Part shown: piece by piece, positions 37,601-41,891 of the stretch
How positions within the stretch are numbered: position 1 is the stretch's first letter
Layout of the letters: every line of letters begins with the position of its first letter
NCBI RefSeq assembly: GCF_932274485.2
Contig: NC_065887.2
Span: 9,024,001-9,088,000, forward strand
Source: Patella vulgata
Taxonomy: Eukaryota; Mollusca; Gastropoda; Patellidae
Direction: 5' to 3'
Length of the DNA stretch: 64,000 nucleotides
The notes under the pieces: generated by a model
Databases searched by the model: none
Told to the model about the DNA's origin: nothing
What the model saw: the letters and a program-made list of their open reading frames with translations, nothing else
Translations under genes and position numbers: made by a program

Positions 37601-40502
37601 ACTCAAGTTTTCAAAGGGGGATTCGGGGTCAAAAATTATTTCTATAAACATGTCCAGAGCAGGTACAAATTTGTTTTAGTCCAAATTTATTTATATTTGT
37701 CGAAAACTAGAATTTATATCTGTAAATGATTACAAGCTTCAAAACTTAGTGTAAATGGGAAGATAACTCTATTATTCATATTCAAAATTAATAGTGGGCA
37801 TATTAGAATGTAGCAGGGAATTAGAAAATGATGGAAAATCTAGTTTAAAACAGTCAATTAAGTGAGCTGGTGACTTTATTTTAAATGATGAGATTTTAAT
37901 ATTTTTGTTTTGAAATGTTTATCCAGGTAAAGGTTGGATTTCAGACTACATGTGAACTACTGACAGATGATGCACTAAGTGATATGGAGGCTCTGGGTTC
38001 TGAATCCGATAGAAAACTGGATATTCAAGATAACTTGATCATAGAATTTAACAACATGGCTGAACAGGTATGACTGTTCTTTAAATGAAATGAAATAAGG
38101 TTTAACGTCCTAATTTTCTGTACTGAACAGGTATGACTGTTCTTTAAATGAAATGAAATAAGGTTTAACGTCCTAATTTTCTGTACCGGCTGTTGTTCTT
38201 TAAATGTTAGGCTTACTCTTTCTGACCCTGTTCTAATTTACAATGTCTTTGTAATTACGATAAAGAAATAATTTAGCTGTTGATGTATCTGTGTCTATTT
38301 CACTCACAAAATAAGCCCTCATTAGTTGTGCCGCAAGCTAAACTGAAATCCTATGGGAAAGAAGCCTTCAGTGTCTGTGGACCAACTTACCATTGGAGAT
38401 AAAATAATGTACATTTATGATTGTGCTCACTCCATCCATATTATATGCTCTAAGCGCATGCTCTAACTCTATAGAGTCCTAATACATTGGTTGTGTTTAA
38501 ATTTAATTTTAAAACTCATTTGTTTGTTAAGGATTAGCTATTATCTTCCATGCGCTTAGAGCATGTAATATGGATGGAGTGAGCACAATCATAAATGTAC
38601 ATTATTTTATTGTGTTAAGAAGTGGTTTAAAACTTCTGACAGAGTGTTACAGTGTTACCTGAATAATAAATGGAATGCGCGTTATGAATCATAAGGGATA
38701 GAACGTTTACTGGGACCATGAACAGTTTAGCATGACCAAAAAGAAATAGGATGATTTCTAGACGTCATTCATATAATAATATATTAAATGAAATTATTAT
38801 TACAAATGATTTACTAAAACCATTGTTTAAAACAACTATAAGGTATGTGAAATTAGTATGTTAAATGTAATTTGTAAAACATATTTATGTTTATTTACAG
38901 AAAGTTCCACTACACGCCACGTTGTCCGTGCCACAGATATACCTGTCCAAACAGTCGTTAGATTTCGGTACATGCCTAGTTAATCAGTGTCGAGTTATGG
39001 AGTTAATGATATCAAACCATACGTCATCTCACAGTTTCTGGAAAGTTTCTATTGGTAAGTAAATCATAGAATCGTAATATCTTGTATTGTGGTGAAAGAA
39101 TCGGGGATATGTGGAGATGATTGGATGATCTAAATGTTTTTTTATACTGGGAGAATTTAAATTTTATTGGGTGGTAGGAGAACCTGTTGAATGATAGGGG
39201 AATTTTATTGAAACGTGGTGAATTTGTTGAATGGTGGGGGGAATTTGTATTATGTCAGTATGATTAAAACACTGACATTTCATTTCATTTTTTATAGTTC
39301 CAAAATTCGTTTTACTTGTCTTCACTACTCTAGGAGTTGTTATATAACCAGCGGTCTGGATTATGTGAGGGATTAGCCAATAAAACGGTCTGTTTTGTTG
39401 AGTTTTTGGCGTGAAGTGCACGGAACTTTGGGTAAACCACTAGAAACATCAACGCTGATTGATTAATCAATGTCTGACGTCATAGGGTCAAAAGCCAATT
39501 GTATGACACCTGATTGGTATTTTGTGGAAAGGTGGGAGAATTTGAATTTTGTTGAATGGTGGAAGAATCTGTTGAATTTTATTAGATGGTGGGAGAATCT
39601 GTTAAATGGACATGGCTAAGTGAAGTTTGTAGGATGTTGAAAAACTGCAAGGAATATTCTTTTCAAACAATGATCAAACCAAATTGTGTACAATTCTCAA
39701 ATATAATGACAATCCCCAGTGGTATTAGTTAAATATATTTGGTCTATTGCTTGTCATAATTTTGTGATATTGAAGGATATTCGAAATTCTGAAACTATAC
39801 TTGAGGCAGGATATGCTTACTTTTCATTTGAGGATTTCACAAAGCTAACACATTTATTGTGTATTTATTCAAATTTACCTTGCAGAAAATTATTTATTGT
39901 TAGAATTTTGTTTTCTTTTATATTATAGAATCTAAATCAGAAACGTGTTTATCAGATACGTTTGTTGTGGAACCATCAGAGGGAATATTAGATGCCTATA
40001 TAACTCATGTCAGTAACAGCAAATCTTTACTCAAAGTCAAATTTACAGCCAAGTAAGTAAATCAAACCAACAAATAATATTTTGTATGAAGGAATGTGAC
40101 ACAGTTGGTCATATGTTAGATCTAGCTGTGAGACTCATTGTTGCATGTTTGATCCTTACTCGGTTTTCTCTGTGTCCTCCGATTTCCTCCTACTGCTGAA
40201 GACCCCTACGCGCAAGCAAATTATTGAAATAAAATTGAACCATTTGTTAGTCCCAAAATGACCTCGGTTGTGTAGAGTGGATGTTAAAACCCATTTCTCT
40301 CTAGTTTGAATGTATAAATGGCATCCAACAGGTGTTCAATCTTTGCTTTGATGATATTTCATTATTGTTTGTTTTCAGACACGCTGAACACTACGAAGTT
40401 GTTTTCCTGGTTACAGGAATCCTGGGAGAAACACCACAGAGGTTATATGTCAGAGGTGAAGGGTCATATGATGGAAAACACGAATCCATTCTTAACCCTT
40501 AA
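3358..40502 (+). CDS. DLEC1 / CFAP81 orthologue, 36 coding exons, 1,730 aa
   Basis: Cilium- and flagellum-associated protein 81, known in vertebrates as deleted in lung and esophageal cancer 1. The family is axonemal, linked to the central-pair apparatus, and in mammals matters for sperm. The translation tracks human DLEC1 from end to end. The N-terminal block holds HILTRTFRELYT and AMLERHIMQAQARA (residues about 32-97). Repeated ASH/MSP-like beta-sandwich segments run from about residue 310 to the end, with landmarks VAPGMSCKYAIRF, FGLIRLGETSVREI, LGYALGYMSLDGK, LDFGTCLVNQCRVMEL and the terminal LYVRGEGSYDGKH. Residues about 1271-1390 (exon 28) are a Glu/Pro/Lys-rich, probably disordered acidic linker. 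Coding exons total 5,193 nt with no frame break. The start at 3358 follows an in-exon AG at 3327, so a non-coding first exon upstream is possible; the ATG at 3361 is an alternative. I saw no disabling change. Its role in this animal is inferred from orthology. Confidence 0.94.
4288..4545 (+). mobile_element. SINE-A, full-length, with target-site duplication
   Basis: A tRNA-derived SINE. The head carries a box A-like TGGCCGAATGGTTAGC and a box B-like GGTTTCGATTCC. The body includes a GTACGTGACAAGGAGTAGGG core and the tail region ends in GTTAAACCCC then (TC)n. An 11-bp repeat ATAGATAATAT flanks it at 4277-4287 and 4546-4556. It landed 8 bp downstream of the exon 2 splice donor without harming it. 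The box A resembles tRNA-Ser/Leu type genes, but the source tRNA is a guess. Confidence 0.88.
4735..5217 (+). mobile_element. SINE-A copies: diverged fragment then a near-complete copy
   Basis: About 4735-4815 is a diverged SINE-A head (GTCTGTTATTGAGTCAAGCG). About 4939-5217 is a fuller copy with box-B region, core, GTTAAACCCC and (TC)n tail. The second copy has a mutated box A and box B, so it is unlikely to be transcribed. Both lie in intron 2. Confidence 0.75.
5367..5564 (+). repeat. 110-bp tandem duplication across the exon 3 donor
   Basis: Copy 1 starts at 5367 with the last 7 coding bases of exon 3 (CCAGAAC) and donor GTAAGT. Copy 2 starts at 5477 and repeats the same exon end and donor, diverging by a few bases up to about 5564. 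The intron therefore holds a second, equally good donor 110 bp downstream. Its use would add an in-frame TAA almost at once. Confidence 0.9.
5569..6390 (+). repeat. Intron 3 repeat (AGCAGAAGGACTAAAA family) and unrecognised sequence
   Basis: About 5569-5770 matches the arms of the large palindrome at 10960-11300, sharing ATACTTATGGAAAGGATATG and GTTGACATAATT. The rest, to 6390, shows no gene or repeat that I recognise. Confidence 0.6.
6391..6760 (-). mobile_element. SINE-B, near full length, minus strand
   Basis: A second tRNA-headed SINE family. Read on the minus strand, the head has GTGGCTCAGTGG-like box A and TGTTCGATCC-like box B. The body has the GCACGTAAAAGATCCC core (here altered) and the 3' end runs GTTAAACCCCATTTC into an ATTTC-repeat tail. 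The head stops about 30 bp before the exon 4 acceptor at 6789, so this insertion forms most of the end of intron 3. Confidence 0.85.
7089..7226. repeat. (CT)n and CCCT-rich microsatellite
   Basis: About 140 bp of CT repeats with a CCCTC-repeat block in the middle, inside intron 4. It resembles an expanded SINE-A tail, but no SINE body is attached. Confidence 0.9.
7776..7852 (+). mobile_element. SINE-B 3'-end fragment
   Basis: Only the last 70 or so bases are present (GTCTTCATTAGG, AGGACAGTAGGATGTTCAACCC, then an ATTTC-repeat tail). It is 5'-truncated, as is usual for target-primed insertion. It lies in intron 5, just before a CACTG-ended MITE. Confidence 0.75.
7864..8384. mobile_element. CACTG-ended MITE with nested palindromic element
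   Basis: The ends are CACTGTGATGTTGATATC... and the inverse of CACTGTTAAACTGATACTG, imperfect terminal inverted repeats. A 4-bp TTAT lies on both sides, the right size for a Chapaev-type (CMC group) target duplication. Inside, 8120-8243 is a second element with arms GGGCCCTTATTCACGAAAA and its inverse. It is non-autonomous, with no coding capacity. Confidence 0.7.
8120..8243. mobile_element. 124-bp nested MITE
   Basis: Near-perfect terminal repeats: GGGCCCTTATTCACGAAAA at the left, TTTTCGTGAATAAAGGCCC at the right. It is inserted in the CACTG MITE, so it is the younger of the two. The superfamily is not certain; similar GGGCCC ends occur in Harbinger-like elements. Confidence 0.65.
9149..9340 (+). 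mobile_element. Half copy of the CACTGTAA foldback MITE
   Basis: It matches the left arm of the complete foldback at 36001-36457 (TTGTGTATCTAGCACTAATT, TCTTTCACATTC). Only one arm is present. Intron 7. Confidence 0.7.
9479..9660 (-). mobile_element. SINE-A 3' end (minus) interrupted by a SINE-B 3' end (plus)
   Basis: A reversed SINE-A tail and 3' end run from 9483 to about 9548. A truncated plus-strand SINE-B 3' end (about 9549-9634, ending in ATTTC repeats) is inserted there, and SINE-A sequence resumes at about 9635. The SINE-B is therefore the younger. Confidence 0.7.
9731..10214 (+). mobile_element. TTAA MITE, family with ACATACATTATG ends
   Basis: Bounded by TTAAACATACATTATGCAAG at the left and ATAATGTATCTTTAA at the right, which are inverted repeats with TTAA at both borders. 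The interior is diverged. It ends 27 bp before the exon 8 acceptor at 10240. Confidence 0.8.
10585..10895 (-). mobile_element. Old, diverged SINE-B
   Basis: It keeps the order of SINE-B landmarks on the minus strand: 3' region, core, GGTTC-like box B near 10850, head near 10880. It has many substitutions and is probably one of the oldest copies here. Confidence 0.55.
10960..11300. repeat. Large head-to-head palindrome
   Basis: The left arm (about 10960-11120) is the reverse complement of the right arm (about 11138-11300). They are similar over about 160 bp and separated by about 17 bp. Shared landmarks are TTTACCTGTGGCAGGTAAC and ACTTATGG. A single-arm relative lies at 5569-5770. It could be a foldback element or a pair of inverted insertions. 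Confidence 0.8.
11363..11666 (+). mobile_element. TTAA MITE copy, degraded
   Basis: It begins TTAAAGATGCTTTATG and ends ACATAATGTATCTTTAA. The interior contains the family landmark GAATGAAATTTTCAATATAT. Intron 8. Confidence 0.65.
12048..13250. repeat. Minisatellite (about 58-bp unit) split by a hAT-like element
   Basis: Units carry CATGCTGGTAGTCATATGG and GGAGAGAAGATTACTGTCTG. Copies at about 12048-12119 continue after the hAT-like insert from 13016 to about 13250. All of it is in intron 9. Confidence 0.85.
12120..13015. mobile_element. Non-autonomous hAT-like element, 896 bp
   Basis: Terminal inverted repeats are CAGGGCTGCCGACAA and the inverse of CAGGGCTGTCGGTAA. An exact 8-bp target duplication GTCATATG flanks it at 12112-12119 and 13016-13023. 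The 8-bp duplication and CAGGG ends fit the hAT superfamily. I found no transposase reading frame. It inserted into one unit of a pre-existing minisatellite. Confidence 0.92.
13886..14157 (-). mobile_element. SINE-B, 5'-truncated, minus strand
   Basis: It contains the GTTTAACATCCTACTG 3' end, the core and the GTCAGGCCCTCCGT-like body. The tRNA head is missing. It sits in intron 10, about 80 bp before exon 11. Confidence 0.8.
14599..14762 (-). mobile_element. SINE-A 3' half, minus strand
   Basis: Reversed (TC)n tail, GGGGTTTAACGTCCAC, body and core, ending near GAGGTTGGACAG. The tRNA-like head is absent. Intron 11. Confidence 0.8.
15136..15425 (-). mobile_element. SINE-B pieces in opposite orientations
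   Basis: A plus-strand stretch (GACAGCTGTCTAGTCG, about 15145-15205) is followed by a longer minus-strand SINE-B body to about 15425. It is either two insertions or one rearranged copy. Intron 12. Confidence 0.6.
15750..16139. mobile_element. MITE with about 39-bp terminal inverted repeats
   Basis: The left end reads ATGAAGAGTCCAGGGGAAGA... and the right end is its imperfect inverse (...TTCCCCGGGGCTCTTCAT). Both continue into CTAAGTCAC/GTGACTTAG. It is 390 bp, in intron 13. I cannot assign a superfamily. 16140-16620 holds nothing I recognise. Confidence 0.8.
17064..17341 (+). mobile_element. SINE-A, full length, 16-bp target duplication
   Basis: It carries box A region, GGTTTTGATTCC box B, core, GTTAAACCCC and (TC)n tail. 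The exact 16-bp duplication TCTTTCTTCAGGCCTG lies at 17048-17063 and 17342-17357. The target is itself a TTAA MITE fragment (about 17015-17063 and onward), so the SINE is younger than that MITE copy. Confidence 0.93.
17684..17965 (+). mobile_element. Partial CACTGTAA foldback MITE
   Basis: It matches the left arm and centre of the foldback at 36001-36457, starting CACTGTAACCCAGGTATC. The right arm is missing or degraded. Intron 15. Confidence 0.7.
18091..18345 (+). mobile_element. SINE-A, 3'-truncated
   Basis: Head and core are present, with a well-kept GGTTTCGATTCC box B near 18179. The usual GTTAAACCCC end and TC tail are missing. A short duplicate of the core sits at the left edge. Confidence 0.7.
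18385..18672 (+). mobile_element. SINE-B, head missing, plus strand
   Basis: Body from GGCCGAGAAAGTT through the core (CACATAAAAGATCCC) to GTAGGACGTTAAACTC and the ATTTC-repeat tail. Intron 15. Confidence 0.8.
18732..18999 (+). mobile_element. SINE-A, full length, 13-bp target duplication
   Basis: TTTGATACTTTGG lies at both 18719-18731 and 19000-19012. The head has GGCTGAATGGTTAGCACG. A short deletion removed part of box B. The tail is (TC)n. Confidence 0.9.
19044..19215 (+). mobile_element. TTAA MITE end joined to a SINE-B 3' scrap
   Basis: It begins TTAAAGGGGCATTATGTAAG and runs about 100 bp into the MITE. It then breaks off into ATTTC repeats and a SINE-B 3' end. Intron 15. Confidence 0.55.
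19297..19376 (+). repeat. Tandem duplication across the exon 16 acceptor
   Basis: Two units of 40 and 37 bp (ACAGGGATAGTTGA ... TTTTTGTATTATTTAG) place near-identical AG acceptors at 19339 and 19376. The frame requires the last one. The earlier one would add 37 nt and shift the frame. Confidence 0.85.
19596..19871 (-). mobile_element. SINE-A, full length, minus strand, 12-bp target duplication
   Basis: TGTGAGAAAGGT lies at 19584-19595 and 19872-19883. On the minus strand the head, box B (GTTTCGAATCCC), core, GTTAAACCCC and (TC)n tail are all present. It looks like one of the youngest SINE-A copies here. Confidence 0.92.
19905..20210 (+). mobile_element. Two diverged SINE-B pieces
   Basis: About 19905-20128 carries the core GTGCACGTAAAAGAACCC and a worn 3' end. 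About 20129-20210 restarts the SINE-B body (GGTGCAGGACGGAGGGCC). Intron 16. Confidence 0.65.
20292..20705 (+). mobile_element. TTAA MITE, complete copy
   Basis: It runs from TTAAAGATACATTATGG to GCATAATGTATGTTTAA and is a good reference copy of the family. Intron 16. Confidence 0.85.
21150..21290 (+). mobile_element. LINE 3'-end fragment
   Basis: The frame gives SPFGIQSSQTLAVFKSKLKTYFF then stop, the usual C-terminal motif of CR1/L2-like LINE reverse-transcriptase proteins. The 3' untranslated end (TGGATGGAGTGAG, ATAAATGTACATTAT) recurs at 38560-38620. It is heavily 5'-truncated. Confidence 0.7.
21299..21610. mobile_element. Foldback element with GTTCGTTGTTCGGTATT repeats
   Basis: The left side has GGTTCGTTGTTCGGTATT. 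The right side has its inverse two to three times (AATACCGAACAACAAACTAG). The repeats make this both inverted at the ends and tandem within the right arm. It ends about 86 bp before exon 18. Confidence 0.75.
21851..22132 (-). repeat. Four tandem SINE-B 3' ends
   Basis: A unit of about 60-70 bp (GAAATGAAATG ... TAACGTCCTACTTTTCTGCA ... GGGCTAATGAAGAC) is repeated about four times. Only the 3' end of SINE-B is amplified, with no heads. It begins right after the exon 18 donor. Confidence 0.85.
22135..22650 (+). mobile_element. Two SINE-A copies head to tail
   Basis: The first (about 22135-22386) has a mutated head and ends in a short TC tail. The second (about 22387-22650) has a clean GCCGAATGGTTAGCGCGTGC head but a shortened core. 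It ends in about 40 bp of (TC)n, about 56 bp before the exon 19 acceptor. Confidence 0.85.
23110..23472 (+). mobile_element. TTAA MITE, 5'-degraded
   Basis: The family interior (ATTAACATGACAAGACCATAATCAACTC) and the right end ACATATTGTATCTTTAA are present; the left end is lost. Intron 19. Confidence 0.65.
23602..23959 (+). mobile_element. TTAA MITE copy
   Basis: It begins TTAAACATACATTATGCAGG and ends near CTTACCTATGTTTAA. It ends 20 bp before exon 20, so it carries most of the end of intron 19, including the branch region. Confidence 0.7.
24064..24187 (+). repeat. 62-bp tandem duplication across the exon 20 donor
   Basis: Copy 1 (24064-24125) contains the last 27 coding bases of exon 20 and donor GTAAGC at 24091. 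Copy 2 (24126-24187) repeats both with one change in the former coding part. The second donor is at 24153. Confidence 0.92.
24228..24470 (-). mobile_element. SINE-B, minus strand, internally deleted
   Basis: It keeps the 3' end, core and head region (GGCTGGCTAGCCAG, box A inverse near 24460). The middle is missing. Intron 20. Confidence 0.65.
24884..25103. mobile_element. CACTG-ended MITE, short copy
   Basis: The ends CACTGTAAAGTTGATATTG and the inverse of CACTGGTAAGCTGATACC match the elements at 7864-8384 and 30826-31220. At 220 bp it is an internally deleted form. Intron 21. Confidence 0.75.
25119..25441. mobile_element. MITE with about 36-bp terminal inverted repeats
   Basis: Left AGCTCTCCTGTCAAAAGG ... 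CCTAGTAACTCAC; right is its inverse (GTGAGTTACTAGG ... TTTTGACAGGAGAGCT). About 320 bp. Inner copies of GTTACTAGG also occur. It is next to the CACTG MITE in intron 21. Confidence 0.82.
25753..26757. repeat. About 1-kb repeat: GTCC/GTCT microsatellite plus 146-bp tandem array
   Basis: It opens with CCCCCGCCTTTCG and closes with CGGCGGGGGACATCAGCC. A GTCTGTCC-type microsatellite occupies 25793-25852. Five or more units of about 146 bp follow from 25859, with starts near 26005, 26151, 26292, 26438 and 26585. Each carries GAGCTAGAATGTTCAAACTT and GAGCATTTTCCGCTTAGGG. The unit length is not a multiple of three, so its open frames are chance. It fills most of intron 21. Confidence 0.88.
27406..27678 (+). 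mobile_element. SINE-A, full length
   Basis: GGCCAAATGGTATAG head, GGTTTCGATTCCC box B, core, ATTAAACC and (TC)n. Moderately diverged. A C-run at 27271-27280 lies to its left. Intron 22. Confidence 0.82.
28060..28560 (+). mobile_element. Two SINE-B copies
   Basis: About 28060-28356 is nearly full length, with AAAATTTCCCTCATAGCACG and an ATTTC tail. About 28367-28556 is a second copy holding only the head-proximal half and core. Intron 23. Confidence 0.75.
28936..29279 (+). mobile_element. TTAA MITE copy
   Basis: It begins TTAAACATACATTATGCAAG and contains the family interior. Its right end merges into the 82-bp tandem array that follows. Intron 24. Confidence 0.7.
29263..29640. repeat. 82-bp minisatellite
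   Basis: Unit starts at 29263, 29345, 29427, 29509 and 29591. Each reads CTATAATACCCTTTTAAAAT and contains GATAGGAGATTTTATTAGGG. The first three are almost identical, so the expansion is recent. It starts at the right end of the TTAA MITE. Intron 24. Confidence 0.93.
30765..31405 (+). mobile_element. SINE-A split by a CACTG MITE
   Basis: The SINE-A head is at 30765-30825 and its remainder resumes at 31221 with TCAACTGGCTTGG. The expected uninterrupted sequence is GTCATTGAGTCAACTGG, so the MITE at 30826-31220 went in there. A further SINE-A head scrap lies at 30700-30760. Intron 27. Confidence 0.85.
30826..31220. mobile_element. CACTG-ended MITE inside a SINE-A
   Basis: The right end reads GATATCAATGTTACAGTG, the inverse of CACTGTAACATTGATATC. 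The left end GTAAGCTGATACCGTTGAC is its imperfect partner. TCA(A) borders both sides, compatible with a short target duplication. 395 bp. Confidence 0.82.
32097..32490. repeat. About 20-bp minisatellite TTTTGTTTTAAAAAAAGTTC
   Basis: About 15 or more units, drifting to TTTTATTTTTTAAAAAAAG at the right. The unit contains TTTTAAAAAAAG followed by GTT, which is what the exon 29 acceptor looks like (TTTTTTAAAAAAAG then GTT at 32639). Intron 28. Confidence 0.9.
32899..33269 (-). mobile_element. SINE-B, complete reference copy, 12-bp target duplication
   Basis: GTGTAGTAAAGA lies at 32887-32898 and 33270-33281. On the minus strand the order is head with GTGGCTAAGTGGGTCAGACG and GTGTTCGATCCCTGC, body GAAAGTTCATCCAG, then core and 3' end. 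The 3' end GGACGTTAAACCCC runs into an ATTTC tail. This 371-bp copy defines the family here. Intron 29. Confidence 0.93.
33549..33711. repeat. 41-bp inverted repeat
   Basis: Arms at 33549-33589 and 33671-33711 share ACACAACTTTATGGAT and TTCTTGGTTTATTACAT. The spacer holds part of the arm again (AAATCCATAAAGTTG). It is a foldback of unknown type in intron 29. Confidence 0.8.
34131..34797. mobile_element. Outer element with AGTGCT ends, split by a MITE
   Basis: The left end is AGTGCTTGGTATTGCCAC. The right end is the inverse of AGTGCTGCCATGATATATTG. Inner inverted motifs such as CACGATT and ATCGATTC support one unit. A TTAA MITE (34200-34552) is nested in it. Superfamily not assigned. Intron 30. 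Confidence 0.55.
34200..34552. mobile_element. TTAA MITE with 23-bp perfect ends
   Basis: It begins TTAAAGTTACAATTTCATAT and ends with the exact inverse. 353 bp. A partial relative lies at about 49155-49272. It belongs with the other TTAAAG-ended elements in this window. Confidence 0.88.
34941..35400 (+). repeat. About 93-bp minisatellite ending at the exon 31 acceptor
   Basis: Unit starts near 34941, 35035, 35127, 35223 and 35315. Each ends in CCATATGATAATATA...TTTAG followed by TTAAC. The true acceptor at 35399 (TATATTTATAG then GTTAAC) is the end of the last unit. The intron thus holds about four near-copies of the acceptor. Confidence 0.9.
35635..35891 (+). mobile_element. SINE-A with imperfect target duplication
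   Basis: CCTGAATGGAGTTT at 35621-35634 and CCTGAATGGGGTTT at 35892-35905 flank it. The head is G-rich and mutated; the core and the GTTAAAC end are kept. Intron 31. Confidence 0.82.
36001..36457. mobile_element. Complete CACTGTAA foldback MITE
   Basis: Left arm from about 36003 (CACTGTAACTCAGGTATC). Right arm ends CCCGGGTTACAGTG near 36457. The arms are inverted over about 200 bp each, with landmarks GTGTATCTAGCACTAATT and TCTTTCACATT. The centre is near 36230. It would form a very long hairpin in the pre-mRNA of intron 31. Confidence 0.88.
36870..37160. repeat. 53-bp minisatellite
   Basis: Unit starts near 36870, 36924, 36977, 37030, 37083 and a partial at 37147. Each has CTTTATGCATGCAATAAATA and ACCTACTCAAATATC. 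The middle units are almost identical. Intron 32. Confidence 0.93.
37310..37568 (+). mobile_element. SINE-A, head worn
   Basis: ATCATAAGGTTTGTCATTGA, core, AATTATTGAAATAAAATTTA and a (TC)n tail. The box A part is lost. Intron 32. Confidence 0.8.
38060..38186 (+). repeat. 63-bp tandem duplication across the exon 33 donor
   Basis: CTGAACAG with donor GTATGACTG at 38068 is repeated with the donor at 38131. Each unit also carries a SINE-B 3'-end scrap (GAAATGAAATAAGGTTTAAC). The second donor would add 63 nt, a multiple of three. The added frame begins V*, so a stop follows. Confidence 0.92.
38395..38625 (+). mobile_element. LINE 3' end with an inverted partner
   Basis: The plus-strand part (about 38470-38620) reads SPNTLVVFKFNFKTHLF then stop, matching the LINE end at 21150. 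Its 3' 62 bp (AGAGCATGTAATATGGATGG to ATAAATGTACATTATTTTAT) recurs inverted at 38405-38465, giving a hairpin. Intron 33. Confidence 0.7.
39277..39365 (+). repeat. Short dispersed repeat (TTTTTTATAGTTC family)
   Basis: It matches 43990-44110 and, inverted, 33286-33350, sharing TTTACTTGTCTT and TTATAGTTC motifs. Its origin is unknown. The rest of 39055-39928 shows no recognised element. Confidence 0.45.
40160..40302 (+). mobile_element. SINE-A 3' half
   Basis: Core remnant GGTTTTCTCTGTGTCCTCCG, AATTATTGAAATAAAATTGA and the GTTAAAACCC end with a short TC tail. Intron 35, just upstream of the last exon. Confidence 0.75.
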
Positions 40503-40504
40503 TT

Positions 40505-40634
40505 ATTAAATAATACACAATTCATTCCGTCCATTTTTAATCCTTATTTTATATTTGCATCTTGGTAATATTGAAATAGCTGTTAAAGGAGCTAAGTCTC
40601 CAACTCAATATTTTCAATAATATTTGAAATTAAA
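40505..40634 (+). terminator. Candidate DLEC1 polyadenylation signals
   Basis: No AATAAA lies close after the stop. ATTAAA variants occur at 40505-40510, which is very near the stop, and at 40629-40634, inside a TTAA-bounded MITE that starts at 40583. The second spacing is more usual. If it is used, the transcript end comes from a mobile element. No transcript data support either choice. Confidence 0.25.
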
Positions 40635-41072
40635 AAAACACAATTCAATATTGATCCATTTCAATCCATAGTGATGTTGTTACGTTGCCATGATGATGTG
40701 GGATCCTAATATACAATATTTAAGACACAATGAACGATTTAAAATATGGTACATGAGCCATGTACCATATCATTTTGGGCGCAAAACCAATGAACAAAAA
40801 ACCCCAACATATCCTAAATTACAATAGGCTACAGCAGTAAATAGTAATGCCTGATTCACAAATGATAAAATAATAATATAAAAAAAACGTGAAGAATTGG
40901 CTAATTAGGCGTAAACATTTGTCGTTCAGTTTGTACTGTTCGCATATTTCACCGAAAATAATTCATAAGAAATTACGCTTTATATCACGTTTTATGTACA
41001 CTCAGATTACATTAGTTTGTACTTTTTTAGACCCATTTATGGTTAAAAAAAATAGAGCGATATGCCCTTTAA
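40583..41072 (+). mobile_element. TTAA MITE, TTAAAGG type, just after DLEC1
   Basis: Bounded by TTAA at 40583-40586 and 41069-41072, with short AAGG-like inverted ends. The interior matches 49834-50342 on the other strand (CAATATTTAAGACACAAT, AACTCAATATTTTC). It starts 80 bp past the DLEC1 stop, so it probably lies within the 3' UTR or right at the transcript end. Confidence 0.75.
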
Positions 41073-41492
41073 TGGATTTGATATGCGAATTGCTGAAATA
41101 AATTGAACCATGTGTTAGTCCTGAGGTGACCTAGTTTGTGTCGAGTGGACGTTAAACCCCAGTTCTGTCTCTTTCACATCTTGGCGTGAATTAAACTAAG
41201 CCCTGGCAATCAAGATATTGTCCACAAATAGCAAATAAGGAACAGCCGGTCTAATAAGACTATTTTAATTAAATCAACATAATATTAATTTCTTAGATTA
41301 TTTATGTTTTTTTTATTAAATACATTTGAATTGTTAATATTGATGTAAAATATCTAATAAGACTTCTTAAATTAAACCAACCTGATATAAATTTCTTAGA
41401 TTATTTATGTTTTTTTTAAATACATGTGAATTATAAATATTGATGTAAAATGTATTTAATATATTTGTATGGCAGCCCTGGTAATCAGCATT

Positions 41493-41891
41493 ATTAAAGA
41501 TACATTATGGGAGATTAGATAAAGAATTGACTGTTCTGGCTATAATAGCTAAAAAATAGATTACGTAAATCTAAGATGTTGAAAATTTCAGTCAAATTGC
41601 TCCACTATGTACTGAGATTATAGCTTTTGAATTTTAAGCCTAGCCTCATTACTAAAGTCATTAGGATAAAAAACATAATCTTGATTATCCATTTTTGGAT
41701 TTAATCATCAGTGAGCCTTGAGCAGCAGATTGGATTCCAATCCCGTGAAAATCTGACACATAAGATGACATCGAGAGTTGATTATGGTTTGGATAAGTTA
41801 ATTAATGTCTAATTAATAATTTAGATAACATTTAAGGCCTAAAGAAAGACCTGCAATAGGCAGATTTAGCTCTTGTATAATGTATGTTTAA
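41493..41891 (+). mobile_element. TTAA MITE, complete copy
   Basis: TTAAAGATACATTATGG at the left, GTATAATGTATGTTTAA at the right. Same family as 20292-20705 and 55931-56270. Confidence 0.85.

Larger units (their letters stand above)
3358..40502 (+). other. DLEC1 exon map (36 coding exons)
   Basis: Coding exons in order: 3358-3576, 4115-4268, 5263-5373, 6790-6974, 7380-7597, 8424-8505, 8988-9075, 10241-10414, 11799-11932, 13594-13777, 14236-14398, 14923-15118, 15498-15630, 16650-16789, 17505-17598, 19377-19507, 20876-21034, 21697-21839, 22707-22860, 23980-24090, 24618-24748, 27037-27210, 27873-27943, 28689-28840, 29905-30011, 30299-30369, 30495-30626, 31652-32010, 32639-32761, 34007-34098, 35400-35475, 36594-36782, 37927-38067, 38901-39054, 39929-40052, 40379-40502 (stop TAA 40500-40502). 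Every intron begins GT and ends AG, and phases are consistent throughout. The longest intron is 24749-27036 (2,288 bp) and the shortest 30370-30494 (125 bp). Borders were set by eye from frame, GT-AG and human homology. A few with alternative nearby sites (exons 3, 16, 29, 31) carry more risk. Confidence 0.88.
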
